The notes below the pieces were generated by a model. The model saw only the letters and a list, made by a program, of their open reading frames with translations, ran no database searches and had not been told where the DNA came from. DNA of 64,000 bases from Methanomicrobiaceae archaeon (lineage in GTDB: Archaea > Halobacteriota > Methanomicrobia > Methanomicrobiales > Methanomicrobiaceae). This document shows positions 42,398 through 51,000 of the stretch, piece after piece (the stretch's first letter is position 1; each line of letters starts with the position of its first letter). The DNA is taken from NCBI GenBank assembly GCA_029762625.1, contig JARVGI010000006.1, forward strand, positions 26,992 through 90,991, read 5' to 3'. A program made the position numbers and the translations under genes.

Positions 42398-43003
42398 ATG
42401 GTAATGACAAAACAGCCCGATACCAGATCGCTTCTCGGCAGGGACATCCGCCCCGACCCGAGGCTGAAGGGCTACTACTATGCCTATATGGCCCTCGTCA
42501 TCGCGGTCGGCGTGCTGTCCTGGCTGGCCCCCATGCTCCTGGTCATTCCCGCCACCTATGGAGCCATTGCCCTCGTGCTGCTGCTACTGCTTGTTGGCTT
42601 CTGGTCGTTCTGGATCCCCCTCTACTACAGGACCGTGGTCTACCGGCTGACCGGCGACGAGATCAGCTGGCGCCGCGGGGTATGGTTCAGGAAGACCGGC
42701 ATCGTGCCGTATTCCCGGATCACCAACGTGGATATCGCCCAGGGCCCGGTGATGCGCAGGTTCGGCATCTCCAGCCTGAAGATCCAGACCGCCGGCTACA
42801 GCGCGCAGGCACAGGCGGAACTCAGCCTTGAAGGGATAGAAGAGCCCGAGGAGCTGCGCGAGGTAATCATGGGGTTCGTGCGGGGAGCGAAGGCCGCCGG
42901 GGACGCCACGGGAATGGATGCGGCGCCGCAATCGGCCGATGCCGCCATCCTGGCCGAGCTTCGGGCGATCCGCAAGCTGCTGGAGGCCCACAGGAAGGAA
43001 TAG
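42398..43003 (+). CDS. PH-domain membrane protein (YdbS/DUF304-type)
   Basis: 201 residues from ATG 42398. CTTTTTATGG at 42371-42380 lies 20-27 nt upstream and there is no Shine-Dalgarno, which fits a leaderless start; an ATG inside that TATA-like box (42377) is unlikely. Two transmembrane helices (about 22-66) precede a bacterial PH-like domain: VVYRLTGDEISWRRGVWFRKTGIVPYSRITNVDIAQGP is the DUF304 signature. A charged C-terminal helix (AAILAELRAIRKLLE) ends it. Function in archaea unknown. Confidence 0.85.
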   Translation: MVMTKQPDTRSLLGRDIRPDPRLKGYYYAYMALVIAVGVLSWLAPMLLVIPATYGAIALVLLLLLVGFWSFWIPLYYRTVVYRLTGDEISWRRGVWFRKTGIVPYSRITNVDIAQGPVMRRFGISSLKIQTAGYSAQAQAELSLEGIEEPEELREVIMGFVRGAKAAGDATGMDAAPQSADAAILAELRAIRKLLEAHRKE

Positions 43004-43098
43004 GCCGGGTTCATGGAACCCCTGCCGCTCCCAGAACCCCGGAAAAATTCGGCTTTTTTCGCAATGGTTCCATCGGGTGGTTGGACGGTGGGGTCCGT

Positions 43099-43122
43099 GC
43101 GGGAGCCCGGGCCTTTTTTTTT
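43099..43122 (+). terminator. T9 terminator after the PH-domain gene
   Basis: GC-rich GCGGGAGCCCGGGCC followed by nine T. Placed between convergent genes. Confidence 0.6.
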
Positions 43123-43147
43123 GCATCGTCGTCACCCGCCAGGAACG

Positions 43148-43588
43148 TCAGTCGAACTCCGGCGTGAATCTCTCGAAGAGTTTTCGCACGATGAACCTGG
43201 TGAGCATTCCGTCCTCAAGCGCATCAGCAAAGTCCATGCGGTCAAAAAAGATTCGCATTGCCCTGATCCTGCCGCCCTCAAATTCCAGCACCTCTGCCTG
43301 TCGAGATCGCACCGTGCTGCCGTTGTGGAATGTCCCCTGGAAGACATATTCCTCAAAAAACGTATTCCCGTCCACCATGATCGTGACCGGCTCGAACCGG
43401 ATCCGCGCAAAGTGGGAAAACATCCACTCGATCCATCGCCTTGCCCCCTCCTTCCCCCTCACCGCGCCACCGGGGAATTCTATGATGCAGTCGTCGGTAA
43501 ACCTGGAAATGATCTTTTCAATCTGTTGGCCTTCGATGGCGCCGTCAAAATCGTGGGCAATGTTTCGTATCTCGTCCGGGTTCTCCAT
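43148..43588 (-). CDS. SnoaL/NTF2-like protein
   Basis: 146 residues. EGQQIEKIISRFTDDCIIEFPGG followed by GKEGARRWIEWMFSHFA and the four-stranded sheet ending FEGGRIRAMRIFFDRMDF match the SnoaL-like NTF2 fold, a cone-shaped pocket that binds small molecules. No catalytic residues can be named. Starts 8 nt after the methyltransferase stop, so the pair is one operon. Confidence 0.75.
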   Translation of the reverse strand: MENPDEIRNIAHDFDGAIEGQQIEKIISRFTDDCIIEFPGGAVRGKEGARRWIEWMFSHFARIRFEPVTIMVDGNTFFEEYVFQGTFHNGSTVRSRQAEVLEFEGGRIRAMRIFFDRMDFADALEDGMLTRFIVRKLFERFTPEFD

Positions 43589-43596
43589 CCCTCATT

Positions 43597-44247
43597 TCAC
43601 CACGTTCCAGTTAGGATTTTCACCGGCAATCCCCATAGGGACATTTCTCTGCTTTCCCTGATGCGAAAGCCGGCCTTCTCCACCACATCCGCCAGCATGA
43701 CGGGCCGACAGTCAATGTATACCGGGAATATCCTGTGCAATGCTTCGTAACCGCGTTCCGCAATGCCGGGGGATGCTGTTCTCTCGAGTGCCACCACACA
43801 GATGCGTCCTCCCTTTTTGAGAACCCTCCCGCACTCCCGCAGGAGACGCGACATATCGTCATCCGAAAACAACTCAAGGGTAAAACTCAAGAACACGGCG
43901 TCAAAAAACCGGCTCCCGAAGGGGAGGCTGCGTGCGTCGCCCCGCGTGAGAACCACGCGATCCGAAAGACCCTCACGTTCGACCGCAACCTGTGCAACCC
44001 GGTACATCCCCTCGGAGATGTCGATCCCGTAGACCTTCCCCGCTCCAACGGCTCTCGCCATGGCGACGACGGCATGACCCGTGCCGTAGCCGATCTCAAG
44101 AACCGTCTCCCCGGGCTTCACATCCAGCATGCGAACCCCTGTATGAATAGCGGTCCTCTCACTTCGCCATGCCAGAAAGTCGTACATGCCGGAGATCCTG
44201 GTATACCAGGTTCTCGTCTTCTTCATCAATGCATCGGCCACCCTCAT
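43597..44247 (-). CDS. class I SAM methyltransferase (UbiE-like)
   Basis: 216 residues from ATG 44247, with GGACGAGGG upstream; a frame running to 44277 begins in the permease relic. SAM motif I VLEIGYGTGHAVVAMA (about 50-65), motif II GIDISEGMYRVAQ and LRECGRVLKKGGRICVV match the UbiE/COQ5 group. WYTRISGMYDFLAW at the start is typical of lipid or quinone methyltransferases of this group. Substrate not known; Methanomicrobiales do not make ubiquinone. Confidence 0.8.
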   Translation of the reverse strand: MRVADALMKKTRTWYTRISGMYDFLAWRSERTAIHTGVRMLDVKPGETVLEIGYGTGHAVVAMARAVGAGKVYGIDISEGMYRVAQVAVEREGLSDRVVLTRGDARSLPFGSRFFDAVFLSFTLELFSDDDMSRLLRECGRVLKKGGRICVVALERTASPGIAERGYEALHRIFPVYIDCRPVMLADVVEKAGFRIRESREMSLWGLPVKILTGTW

Positions 44248-44249
44248 CC

Positions 44250-44580
44250 CTCGTCCGGGGGTTTCTGTGAAAGGCACTGTGGTACTGGCCGGAGAAAAAG
44301 TAGATCCCGAGACCGAAAAGGAGGCAGACGATAAATCTGGCGTGGGTGATGATCGGAAGGGAGAGGATCAGGTACCCGCAGGAGATGATACACAGCACCG
44401 GAATGAGGGGGGGGACAAAAGGAACACGGAATGGTCGCGTCAAATCAGGCTGGGTTCTTCGCGGCACGATCACCCCCACCGTCACGATGATGAACGCGGC
44501 AGGGGTGCCGATATTGACCTGTTCCGCAACCACCTCAAGAGGGGAGGGTCGCAATCACCGCAGTGGTCGCGCGCCCAACA
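44250..44580 (-). pseudogene. C-terminal relic of an amino-acid permease (APC superfamily)
   Basis: VVAEQVNIGTPAAFIIVTVGVIVPRRTQPDLTRPFRVPFVP and PVLCIISCGYLILSLPIITHARFIVCLLFGLGIYFF are the last helices of cationic amino-acid transporters (usual ELVNIGTLxAF...RxxxPDLxRPFRVP). Upstream, another frame supplies TTAVIATLPS, so a frameshift lies near 44546. Everything before it is missing, cut by the flavoprotein gene. No start remains. Confidence 0.75.
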
Positions 44581-44589
44581 CCGTCACGT

Positions 44590-45171
44590 TCACCGGCGGG
44601 CGAACCGCCTGCCGATCGTGCGCGCCCGCTCCCGCATGGCGGGGTCTTTGGCCACCGCACCCTTGGCGAAGTAGCCCTCGGCATGCAGGGTCTCCGTCAC
44701 CTCGAAGCCCAGCGCCTCGAGGGGGCGCTGCATCGCCTCGACGGCAAACCCCCGCTCCGCCAGATCGTGCTGCTCGGCCACCGTAAAGACCAGCGCTTTT
44801 TTGCCCAGTCCCGCAAAATAGCTCGACCAGGGCCCGGGCCGAGCCTCGGAGAACCGGTAGTAGGGGTAGAGGCGGTCGATGAAGGCCTTCATCTCCGGGG
44901 TGATGTTGTAGTTGTAGGTCGGCGAGCCCACGATGAGGCCGTCGGCGGCCTCGATCTTCGGGGAGAGGAGGTGCATGGAGTCGTAGAACCGGGTGCAGGT
45001 GAGGTCCGTGCGGCAGCGCTCGCAGCCCGTGCAGGAGTGGATGGCGCAGGTGCGCAAGAAAACGGCCTCCGTCTCCGCTCCTTCGTCCGCGGCGCCGGCG
45101 AGCAGATCCCCGAGCAGCACCTCGGTGTTGCCGCCCGCCCGGGGGCTGCCGGCGATCCCGAGGATCTTCAC
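44590..45171 (-). CDS. NADPH-dependent FMN reductase / iron-sulfur flavoprotein
   Basis: 193 residues. N-terminal KILGIAGSPRAGGNTEVLL is the FMN phosphate loop of the flavodoxin-like family. The Cys cluster CTGCERCRTDLTC near 47-59 matches the compact motif of archaeal iron-sulfur flavoproteins. GSPTYNYNITPEMKAFIDRL is the flavin-ring loop. Isf-type proteins move electrons from ferredoxin to O2 or H2O2. Start is GTG 45171, inside a 7-bp hairpin. Confidence 0.85.
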   Translation of the reverse strand: MKILGIAGSPRAGGNTEVLLGDLLAGAADEGAETEAVFLRTCAIHSCTGCERCRTDLTCTRFYDSMHLLSPKIEAADGLIVGSPTYNYNITPEMKAFIDRLYPYYRFSEARPGPWSSYFAGLGKKALVFTVAEQHDLAERGFAVEAMQRPLEALGFEVTETLHAEGYFAKGAVAKDPAMRERARTIGRRFARR

Positions 45172-45186
45172 GGGGAGGCCCCCGTG
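45169..45186 (-). other. hairpin enclosing the flavoprotein start codon
   Basis: CACGGGG-(4 nt)-CCCCGTG, a perfect 7-bp stem whose last three bases on the minus strand are the GTG start. The AGGC/GCCT loop is GC-rich. Translation would need the stem to open. Confidence 0.4.
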
Positions 45187-45302
45187 GAATGTACAATTTC
45201 AGGCATATGGCATGGTCATGGTAGGCAGAAGGCCAGTTAAGAATTGTGATCTTCTGTCGGGGGCCGCAAGGCTCCGGTGGTCACTCGCCGGCCGGGTACG
45301 GC

Positions 45303-45731
45303 TCACGCCTCCAGCCCCCCGTTCACCCGGTCCTCGATGACCCCGAAAAATTCTTCGGCCCGCGCCACCGCGTTCGCCGCCTCGGTCTCGGGGATCGTCC
45401 CCGCGGTATCGTAGACGGAAACGTGCCTCTTTCTTCTCATCCTGTCAAGCTGCACGCTCCATTTCCTCTCGAGGTTGAGTTCCGCGTACCTGACCACCGC
45501 GACGTGCTGGTGGGAGCCGACGGGACGATAGCCGCGGGAAAACATCAGGGCGCGGACCGCCTGCAGCATCGCATTGTAGGCGATGGTGTACGCCCAGTCT
45601 GAATTGACGGTGAGCATCGCCCGCGCCGTCGCCACGTCCCTCCGGGCAAGGGCAAGGGCATCGGCGACCCTCCTTGCGTCAACAGGGAGGGGGCGGATCA
45701 GCCCTTCGCGCCGGAGCGCCTCATCGTTCAT
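45303..45731 (-). CDS. HEPN-domain toxin
   Basis: 142 residues. All-helical HEPN fold with the RX5H motif of ribonuclease HEPN toxins in DRMRRKRHVSVYD (about 97-109). DWAYTIAYNAMLQAVRALMFSRGYRP is the central helix. The start overlaps the MNT gene stop by four bases. HEPN-MNT pairs are toxin-antitoxin systems in which the nucleotidyltransferase AMPylates and silences the HEPN RNase. Confidence 0.88.
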   Translation of the reverse strand: MNDEALRREGLIRPLPVDARRVADALALARRDVATARAMLTVNSDWAYTIAYNAMLQAVRALMFSRGYRPVGSHQHVAVVRYAELNLERKWSVQLDRMRRKRHVSVYDTAGTIPETEAANAVARAEEFFGVIEDRVNGGLEA

Positions 45732-46288
45732 TGCCCGAGCTCCAGGTCAATGGTCTTTCCCCCCACGACATGGGTGATGAAGGGGTCGTTCGCATCCAGC
45801 CTCTGCCGGAACTCCCCGGGCGTGAATACCACGTAATTCACCTCGCGCCCAAGGCGCTTCTCTGCTGCGCGAACCGCATCGATGAGCGACGCCTCGTCGA
45901 CCTCGCCGATCACGAACAGGTCGATATCGCTCTCGCGTCCGAACGTCCCCTCCGCAAACGAGCCGTACAGGAACATGCGGGCGATCCCCGGCACGTCGTC
46001 CAGGAATTCCCGCAGGACGTCGGCGATGCCCCGGGTCTTGACCATGATGCGGGCGAGCTCGTCGAAGAGGGGAAAGTCGGTCCTCACGGAGTAGTATTTC
46101 TGGTTGCCCCGGGGCCTGCTCTCCAGCAGCCCGAGCTCCTCGAGGTTGCTGAGTTCGCGCCGGATGGCGTTGATGTTCTCCCCGGTCTTGCGGGTGATTT
46201 CCCGCACGAACCACTCCTCGTCGGGGTGGAGGAGAAAGAGCTCGAGGAGCTTCACCCTGACCTTCGAGGAGAACAGCCGCGTGAGCAT
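45728..46288 (-). CDS. MNT-type nucleotidyltransferase antitoxin with N-terminal winged helix
   Basis: 186 residues. Residues 1-75 form a winged helix (FVREITRKTGENINAIRRELSNLEELGLL). The nucleotidyltransferase core has GSFAEGTFGRESDIDLFVIG with the two metal-binding Asp. It probably modifies the HEPN partner and binds its own promoter through the winged helix. ATG 46288 lies about 27 nt from the TATA box, so the mRNA is leaderless. Confidence 0.88.
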   Translation of the reverse strand: MLTRLFSSKVRVKLLELFLLHPDEEWFVREITRKTGENINAIRRELSNLEELGLLESRPRGNQKYYSVRTDFPLFDELARIMVKTRGIADVLREFLDDVPGIARMFLYGSFAEGTFGRESDIDLFVIGEVDEASLIDAVRAAEKRLGREVNYVVFTPGEFRQRLDANDPFITHVVGGKTIDLELGQ

Positions 46289-46305
46289 GAATACATAATG
46301 TATTC
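46289..46305. promoter_or_regulatory. operator palindrome of the HEPN/MNT operon
   Basis: GAATACAT-A-ATGTATTC, a perfect 8+1+8 inverted repeat abutting the MNT start codon and lying between it and the TATA box. The best match for autoregulation by the winged helix of the antitoxin. Confidence 0.65.
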
Positions 46306-46307
46306 AG

Positions 46308-46321
46308 TTGTATAAATATTG
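46308..46321 (-). promoter_or_regulatory. TATA box of the HEPN/MNT operon
   Basis: Minus-strand CAATATTTATACAA centred about 27 nt before the ATG at 46288. Confidence 0.6.
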
Positions 46322-46398
46322 TATGCAGATCCCGGGGGCTCCCGAAGAGAATGCACGCAAATCACGAAGCCTGTTTCGGGAAACCAAACCAGAAGGAG

Positions 46399-46408
46399 CA
46401 TATAGCGA
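46399..46408 (+). promoter_or_regulatory. TATA box of the small membrane protein gene
   Basis: CATATAGCGA lies 25 nt before ATG 46428, with no Shine-Dalgarno, consistent with a leaderless mRNA. Confidence 0.4.
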
Positions 46409-46427
46409 TATTCAAATACCCCTGTGC

Positions 46428-46640
46428 ATGGCATCACCGTTGCTCGCACTGATCCTGTCGTTCTTCATCCCGGGCCTCGGGCAGTTCTACACGGGCCAGC
46501 TCTTAAAGGCGGTCGGCCTGTTCCTGCTCGCCGCAATCTTCGCGGCCCTCTCGGGCGTGCTGATCGGGATTCCGCTTTACCTGATCGTGTGGGTGTACAG
46601 CATGTATGACGCGTTTACGGCCGCGAAGGAGATGGGGTGA
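46428..46640 (+). CDS. TM2-like two-helix membrane protein
   Basis: 70 residues. FFIPGLGQFYTGQLLKAVGLFLLAAIF is the TM2-domain signature (PGxGxFYxGxxxxG), followed by a second helix GIPLYLIVWVYSMYDAFTAA with the conserved Asp. The reading frame extends upstream to 46308, but the promoter geometry supports ATG 46428. Function of the family is not established. Confidence 0.75.
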   Translation: MASPLLALILSFFIPGLGQFYTGQLLKAVGLFLLAAIFAALSGVLIGIPLYLIVWVYSMYDAFTAAKEMG

Positions 46641-46729
46641 GGACAAGGGTTTCGGTTCGTCGGTGCGAAGGACGGGGTGGAACCCCCGGCGCAGCTATCG
46701 TGGAACACGATTTCTGCAGGGCCATATCC

Positions 46730-47263
46730 GGCTCTTCGACAGACAAAAAAAATGTGACGGAAATTGTTGCGGGAGATCAGTACAAAAAGGAATTCCCACG
46801 GGTCTCGAACGGGGAAGTCTGGGCCGACAGACGCAACGAAACACACGATATATTTCTGTTCAATTCTGTCGATGAAGCGAGAGATGTATTGAATGGACCC
46901 GGAGGGGGCAATTATCCCGCAACTCCGGCTCCTCTCCCGATACCCGATACAAAGGTGCGGTAGTACAGCACAATTTCAGAGGGGAACCTTGAGTGGTATT
47001 CACTTGAACCCACGGCGGGAGAACACCAGCTCTCGTTTGAACTCAGATGGAAAAATGAGGATTCGTCGCTGTCGGTATCACTGGTACGTCCGGGTGGTTC
47101 GAAATGGCATGGTACGGAGAGAGATGATTCCCGAACCCATCAGGCCGTCAGAATGACCATTCCCGGTGTCGCTGGAGGATCTCTTGAACCAGGGAAGTGG
47201 GTTGTGGCCGTTTCGGGAGATTCGATCGAGGGGTCTGTCCCGTATGATTTCTGCTGGTATTGA
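46730..47263 (+). pseudogene. surface-protein C-terminal fragment with in-frame amber codon
   Basis: One frame carries IVAGDQYKKEFPRVSNGEVWADRRNETHDIFLF, the WD40-like/TolB-type blade of methanogen surface proteins, then a TAG at 46961-46963. The same frame continues as STISEGNLEWYSLEPTAGEH and later RMTIPGVAGGSLEPGKWVVAVSG to TGA 47261, matching the PPC-like Ig domain of the same proteins. No start codon or signal peptide precedes it and the preceding blades are gone, so a decayed gene is most likely. Pyrrolysine readthrough is possible in principle but no pyl genes are seen. Confidence 0.6.
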
Positions 47264-47587
47264 GAGCGATGCTGGCCTGAGCACATCTCCGGACCTGTAG
47301 ACGCGGCCGCAGAGGCCCGGTAACCGAGGAGGATTCTGGCGGATCTCCCATCGAGGCAGCATTACCGCGATATCAGGTAGTCGGGGAGGACGTTCTTACG
47401 GATCGATTCCGATGGTTTGATCCCGTTGGAACTGCGGGGTACCTGCGAGGGCAACAGGAAGTGCCCCTCGCATGGCGGGACCACGCAATACATTGCATAC
47501 CAAACGATGACGGATTTTCTTTTCCGTCCAGCGCCGATGAAGTGCCCGGCCGTCACCCGGCAGAACACCATGGCCGTCGGGTAGAAA
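47264..47587. other. gene-free stretch
   Basis: About 320 nt after the surface-protein relic. Short open frames on both strands carry no recognisable motif, no tRNA-like fold and no strong TATA box. It may be more decayed sequence. Confidence 0.5.
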
Positions 47588-48841
47588 TTATCCGCCTCTT
47601 CCGTCGACGATCGCCCGTGCCGCGGCGTATGCGGTCGAGAACGCGGCCTGGAGGTTGTAGCCCCCGGTGTCGCCGTCGATGTCGAGCACCTCGCCGATGA
47701 AGGAGAGGCCGGGGATTCGTCTCGAGGCCATCGTCTTCGGGTTGACGTCAGCGAGGGCGACGCCGCCGGCGGTCACCATCGCCTCCCGGAACCCGCCGAC
47801 AGCCTTCACCCCGAAGGAAAATGCCGTCAGGTGTGCAATGAGACCGTTTCTCGCCGTTTTCGAGAGATGTGCACAGGTAAGGTCCCGGGGGATCCCGATC
47901 TGATGCAGCAGCTCCTTTACGAACCGCTCGGGCAGGCAGAAGTCAGCGAGAATGGTCTTCACCTGCCGGGTGCCGTGGGCGGCCATCGTCTCTACCAGGT
48001 CTCGTTGCAGCGTTTCACGGGATAGCCCGGGGACAAAGGAGACCTTCAGCACGTCTCCTGCCTCGATGGAGCGCGAGAGGTGGAGGACGACGGGGCCGGA
48101 AAGCCCCGCGTGGGTGAGCAACAGGTCGCCGGAGCCCTCGCGGACCTTCCGGCCCTCCCGGAAGAGCGAGACGTTGACGCCGTCGAACGAGATCCCGGCC
48201 AGGTGCGAAAACGGATAGTCCTCGACGGCGACGGCCGCGAGGGCCGGCCGGATGGCCGTCACCGGCTGGCCGAGCCCGGCCGCGAGCCGGTAGCCGTCCC
48301 CCGAGGAGCCCGTGGCGGGGTACGACGCCCCGCCGGTGGCGATGACAACATGCGGTGCGGTATACCGGGCGGTTCCGGTCGCCACCAGAAAGCCCCCGTC
48401 CGACCCTTCGATGCTGAGGACGACCTCATCGCACCGGACCTCCACGCCCCGCTCCCTGCATTCGCGGAGGAGGAGGGCGAGCACGTCGGAGGCCTTCCTC
48501 GTCGCGGGAAAGACCTTTTCACCGGCGTCCGCCACCATGGAAAGCCCGCGGCTCTCGAAGAAGGCGATAAGGTCCCGGTTGGTGAACCCGAGGAGCGCCG
48601 GGCGCAGGAATGCCCCGTGGTCGCCGTAGTGCGAAAAGAACGCGCGGATATCGCCGCCATGGGTGAGGTTGCACTGCCCGGCGCCCGTGACCAGGAGTTT
48701 TCTCCCGCAGGCGGCGTTCTTTTCGAGCACCACCACCCTCGGGTTCGTACCTGCAGTTCCGGCCGCCTGCAGGGCGCAGAAGAGCCCGGCAGGGCCCCCG
48801 CCGATGACGATGACCTCGCAGTCACCCGTATCGGTCGTCAC
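47588..48841 (-). CDS. HI0933/BaiN-type FAD-dependent oxidoreductase
   Basis: 417 residues. FAD-binding GGGPAGLFCALQAA at the N-terminus, then AACGRKLLVTGAGQCNLTHGGD, which is the family signature, and the C-terminal GLSFIGEVLDIDGDTGGYNLQAAFSTAYAAA. Homologous bacterial proteins reduce unsaturated bile acids or act on unknown substrates; the archaeal role is unclear. Own gene with no evident operon partner. Confidence 0.88.
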   Translation of the reverse strand: MTTDTGDCEVIVIGGGPAGLFCALQAAGTAGTNPRVVVLEKNAACGRKLLVTGAGQCNLTHGGDIRAFFSHYGDHGAFLRPALLGFTNRDLIAFFESRGLSMVADAGEKVFPATRKASDVLALLLRECRERGVEVRCDEVVLSIEGSDGGFLVATGTARYTAPHVVIATGGASYPATGSSGDGYRLAAGLGQPVTAIRPALAAVAVEDYPFSHLAGISFDGVNVSLFREGRKVREGSGDLLLTHAGLSGPVVLHLSRSIEAGDVLKVSFVPGLSRETLQRDLVETMAAHGTRQVKTILADFCLPERFVKELLHQIGIPRDLTCAHLSKTARNGLIAHLTAFSFGVKAVGGFREAMVTAGGVALADVNPKTMASRRIPGLSFIGEVLDIDGDTGGYNLQAAFSTAYAAARAIVDGRGG

Positions 48842-48984
48842 GACCTGCGTCCCATGGGGATGTTCCTCCGGGGTGGGTCCCGGGGAACGATGAGGGGGTG
48901 TGAACGGGGACGGACGCCTGCGCAGGCGAAGACGAAGAAGGCGTCATCTGCGATAGGCACCCCCGCACCCTTCCGCAACATAGC

Positions 48985-51000
48985 TCACCCTTCCTCTTCC
49001 GTCGGGGCCACGTCCAGCTCGGCCACGATCTGCACCGGGTCGTCCATCTCCCGGACGAGGTGCTGGATGCGGGTGAGGCGGTCGATGCCGATGAAGTGCT
49101 CGGCCATCACCCGGGCCATGCGGGAGAGCTCAATGGTCGCACCCTTCCGGCGGACCAGCTTGCGCTCCCGCAGCAGGGGGAAGATCACCTCCATCTCCCC
49201 CACCATGGTGGCGGTCATCAGGTCGAGCTGCTTTTCGTCGCCGCCGCAGACCACGGCGTTGGCCACGTACTCCTCCGAGGACTCCTCGTCGCCGTAGACC
49301 GGGGCCACCTCTTCCATCTCGCCCCGCAGCAGCATGATGGCCATCTCCTCCTCGGTGTGCCGCATGGTCCGGGCGTACGTGCCCCCCGGCTCGGCGAGCA
49401 CCACCACCGTGCCGAGGTCGTGGAAGTCGGGGCGCCCGGCGCGGCCCATCATCTGCCGGAACTCGCCCACGCTGAGCCACTCGATGCCCATCGCCAGCGA
49501 GTCGAAGATCACCTGCGACGCCGGGAAGTCCACGCCCGCGGCCAGCGCCGCCGTGGTAACCACCGTGCCGATCTCGCCCCGGGCGAACTTCCCCTCCACC
49601 TCGCGGCGCTCCTGCGAGGATAAGCCCGCATGGTAGGGCATGGCATTCTTGCCCAGCGCATCGGCGATCACGTGGCAGCGGACCCGGGCGTTGGTGAACA
49701 CGATCGACTGCCCCCGGTAGCCCTTCGCCGACCGGGTGCGGAACTCCTCCACGGTGAGCCGCTTTATCAGCGGGATCTTCTGCTTGCGCTCGGTGAAGAT
49801 GAGGTGGCGCTCGAGGGGCACGGGCCGCTCCTCGTAACGCACCAGGCGGGCGTTGAGCTTTTCGGCGAGCAGCCCGGGCATGCCGATGGTGGCGCTCAGG
49901 TAGAGGAACTGGGCCTGCGGGGCGAGGTACTTGAGGCGGGCGATGAGCCCGTCGAGGCGGTGGCCCCGCTCGGGGTCCTCGAGCATCTGCACCTCGTCGA
50001 TGACCACCGTGCCGATGTCCCTGACGCTGCGCCCGCAGCGGATGAGGTGGTCGATCCCCTCGTAGGTGGCCACGATGATCGAGGCGTTGATGTCCCGCCG
50101 CGCCCGCGTCCTCGTCTCGGGGAGGTTGAGCCGCGAGACGCCGGTGTGCAGGGAGACGGAGAGAAACTTCCCGTAACGGTCGGAAAACCGCTCATGCTTC
50201 TGGTTTGCCAGCGCGACCAGCGGCACCAAAAAGAGCATGCGCCCCCGCCGCTCCATGCAGTTCTTGATCCCGGCCATCTCCCCGATGAAGGTCTTGCCAC
50301 TTGCCGTTGCGGCGACCACGAGGAGGTCGCGGCCCTGCAGGAGCCCCGCCTCAACGGCGAGCTGCTGGACCGGCATCAGCGTCTCCACCCCGGCGGCATC
50401 CCGAAATTCCAGGGGCAGGGGCAGCTCGTTGATGTGGGCGGTCTCCTGCACCGGGTGGGCCTCGAGCCGGTCGAAGAGCGTGCGGGACATGTCCGGACTC
50501 TCCGGCTGGATCAGGGCCAGCACCCGGTCCAGGTCGCGGTAGAGGAGCAGGAGCTTTTCGATGTGCGAGGCGGAATGCCCCCCCATCTTCCCCATGTAGC
50601 CCACCTCCCGGCGCAGCTCCCGCCGGGCGCACTCCACGCAGATCGTCTCCCGCCCGTACTGCACGGCGTTTTCCGCCGTAAGGGGGGTGATCCGGTCCTC
50701 GATGAGGCACGACCGGCAGACCCGGATGCGGGTGACGGGGATCTGGAGATCGGAGAGGAATGCCTCGAACTCCTCGTCGCGCGCGGTGAGGCTGACCGTC
50801 GCCTGGCGGAACTGGGCGACCAGGTCTTTGGTGGGGGTGTTGCGGAACTGCCGCCTGCCGGCCCGCCTGACGCGGTAGTTCTTCGGACGGTACCCCCGGG
50901 CGGTTTTTGCGAGGTCCACCACCCCGACCGCGGCGACGCGCCGGCCGTCGAAGAAAAAGAGACGGTATGACCCGCGATGCGGGTGTACGATAATATTCAT
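48985..51000 (-). CDS. SF2 helicase with N-terminal DUF5814/zinc region
   Basis: 671 residues. Residues about 90-130 contain CRSCLIEDR and ICVECARRE, a four-Cys zinc site. Helicase motifs: ATASGKTFIGE (I), IDEVQML (II), SATIGMPGLL (III), then SIVFTNARVRCHVIADAL, TVVTTAALAAGVDFPASQVI (V) and QMMGRAGRPDF (VI), a Ski2/Hel308-like set. The N-terminal region is DUF5814. ATGA overlap with the upstream regulator gene. A role in DNA repair or RNA handling is likely; polarity and substrate cannot be read. Confidence 0.9.
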   Translation of the reverse strand: MNIIVHPHRGSYRLFFFDGRRVAAVGVVDLAKTARGYRPKNYRVRRAGRRQFRNTPTKDLVAQFRQATVSLTARDEEFEAFLSDLQIPVTRIRVCRSCLIEDRITPLTAENAVQYGRETICVECARRELRREVGYMGKMGGHSASHIEKLLLLYRDLDRVLALIQPESPDMSRTLFDRLEAHPVQETAHINELPLPLEFRDAAGVETLMPVQQLAVEAGLLQGRDLLVVAATASGKTFIGEMAGIKNCMERRGRMLFLVPLVALANQKHERFSDRYGKFLSVSLHTGVSRLNLPETRTRARRDINASIIVATYEGIDHLIRCGRSVRDIGTVVIDEVQMLEDPERGHRLDGLIARLKYLAPQAQFLYLSATIGMPGLLAEKLNARLVRYEERPVPLERHLIFTERKQKIPLIKRLTVEEFRTRSAKGYRGQSIVFTNARVRCHVIADALGKNAMPYHAGLSSQERREVEGKFARGEIGTVVTTAALAAGVDFPASQVIFDSLAMGIEWLSVGEFRQMMGRAGRPDFHDLGTVVVLAEPGGTYARTMRHTEEEMAIMLLRGEMEEVAPVYGDEESSEEYVANAVVCGGDEKQLDLMTATMVGEMEVIFPLLRERKLVRRKGATIELSRMARVMAEHFIGIDRLTRIQHLVREMDDPVQIVAELDVAPTEEEG

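Noticed and set aside
46961-46963. Genuine pyrrolysine codon
   Set aside because: No pyl genes are seen in the window and the surrounding gene lacks a start, so a nonsense mutation is simpler; kept only as a check in the findings.
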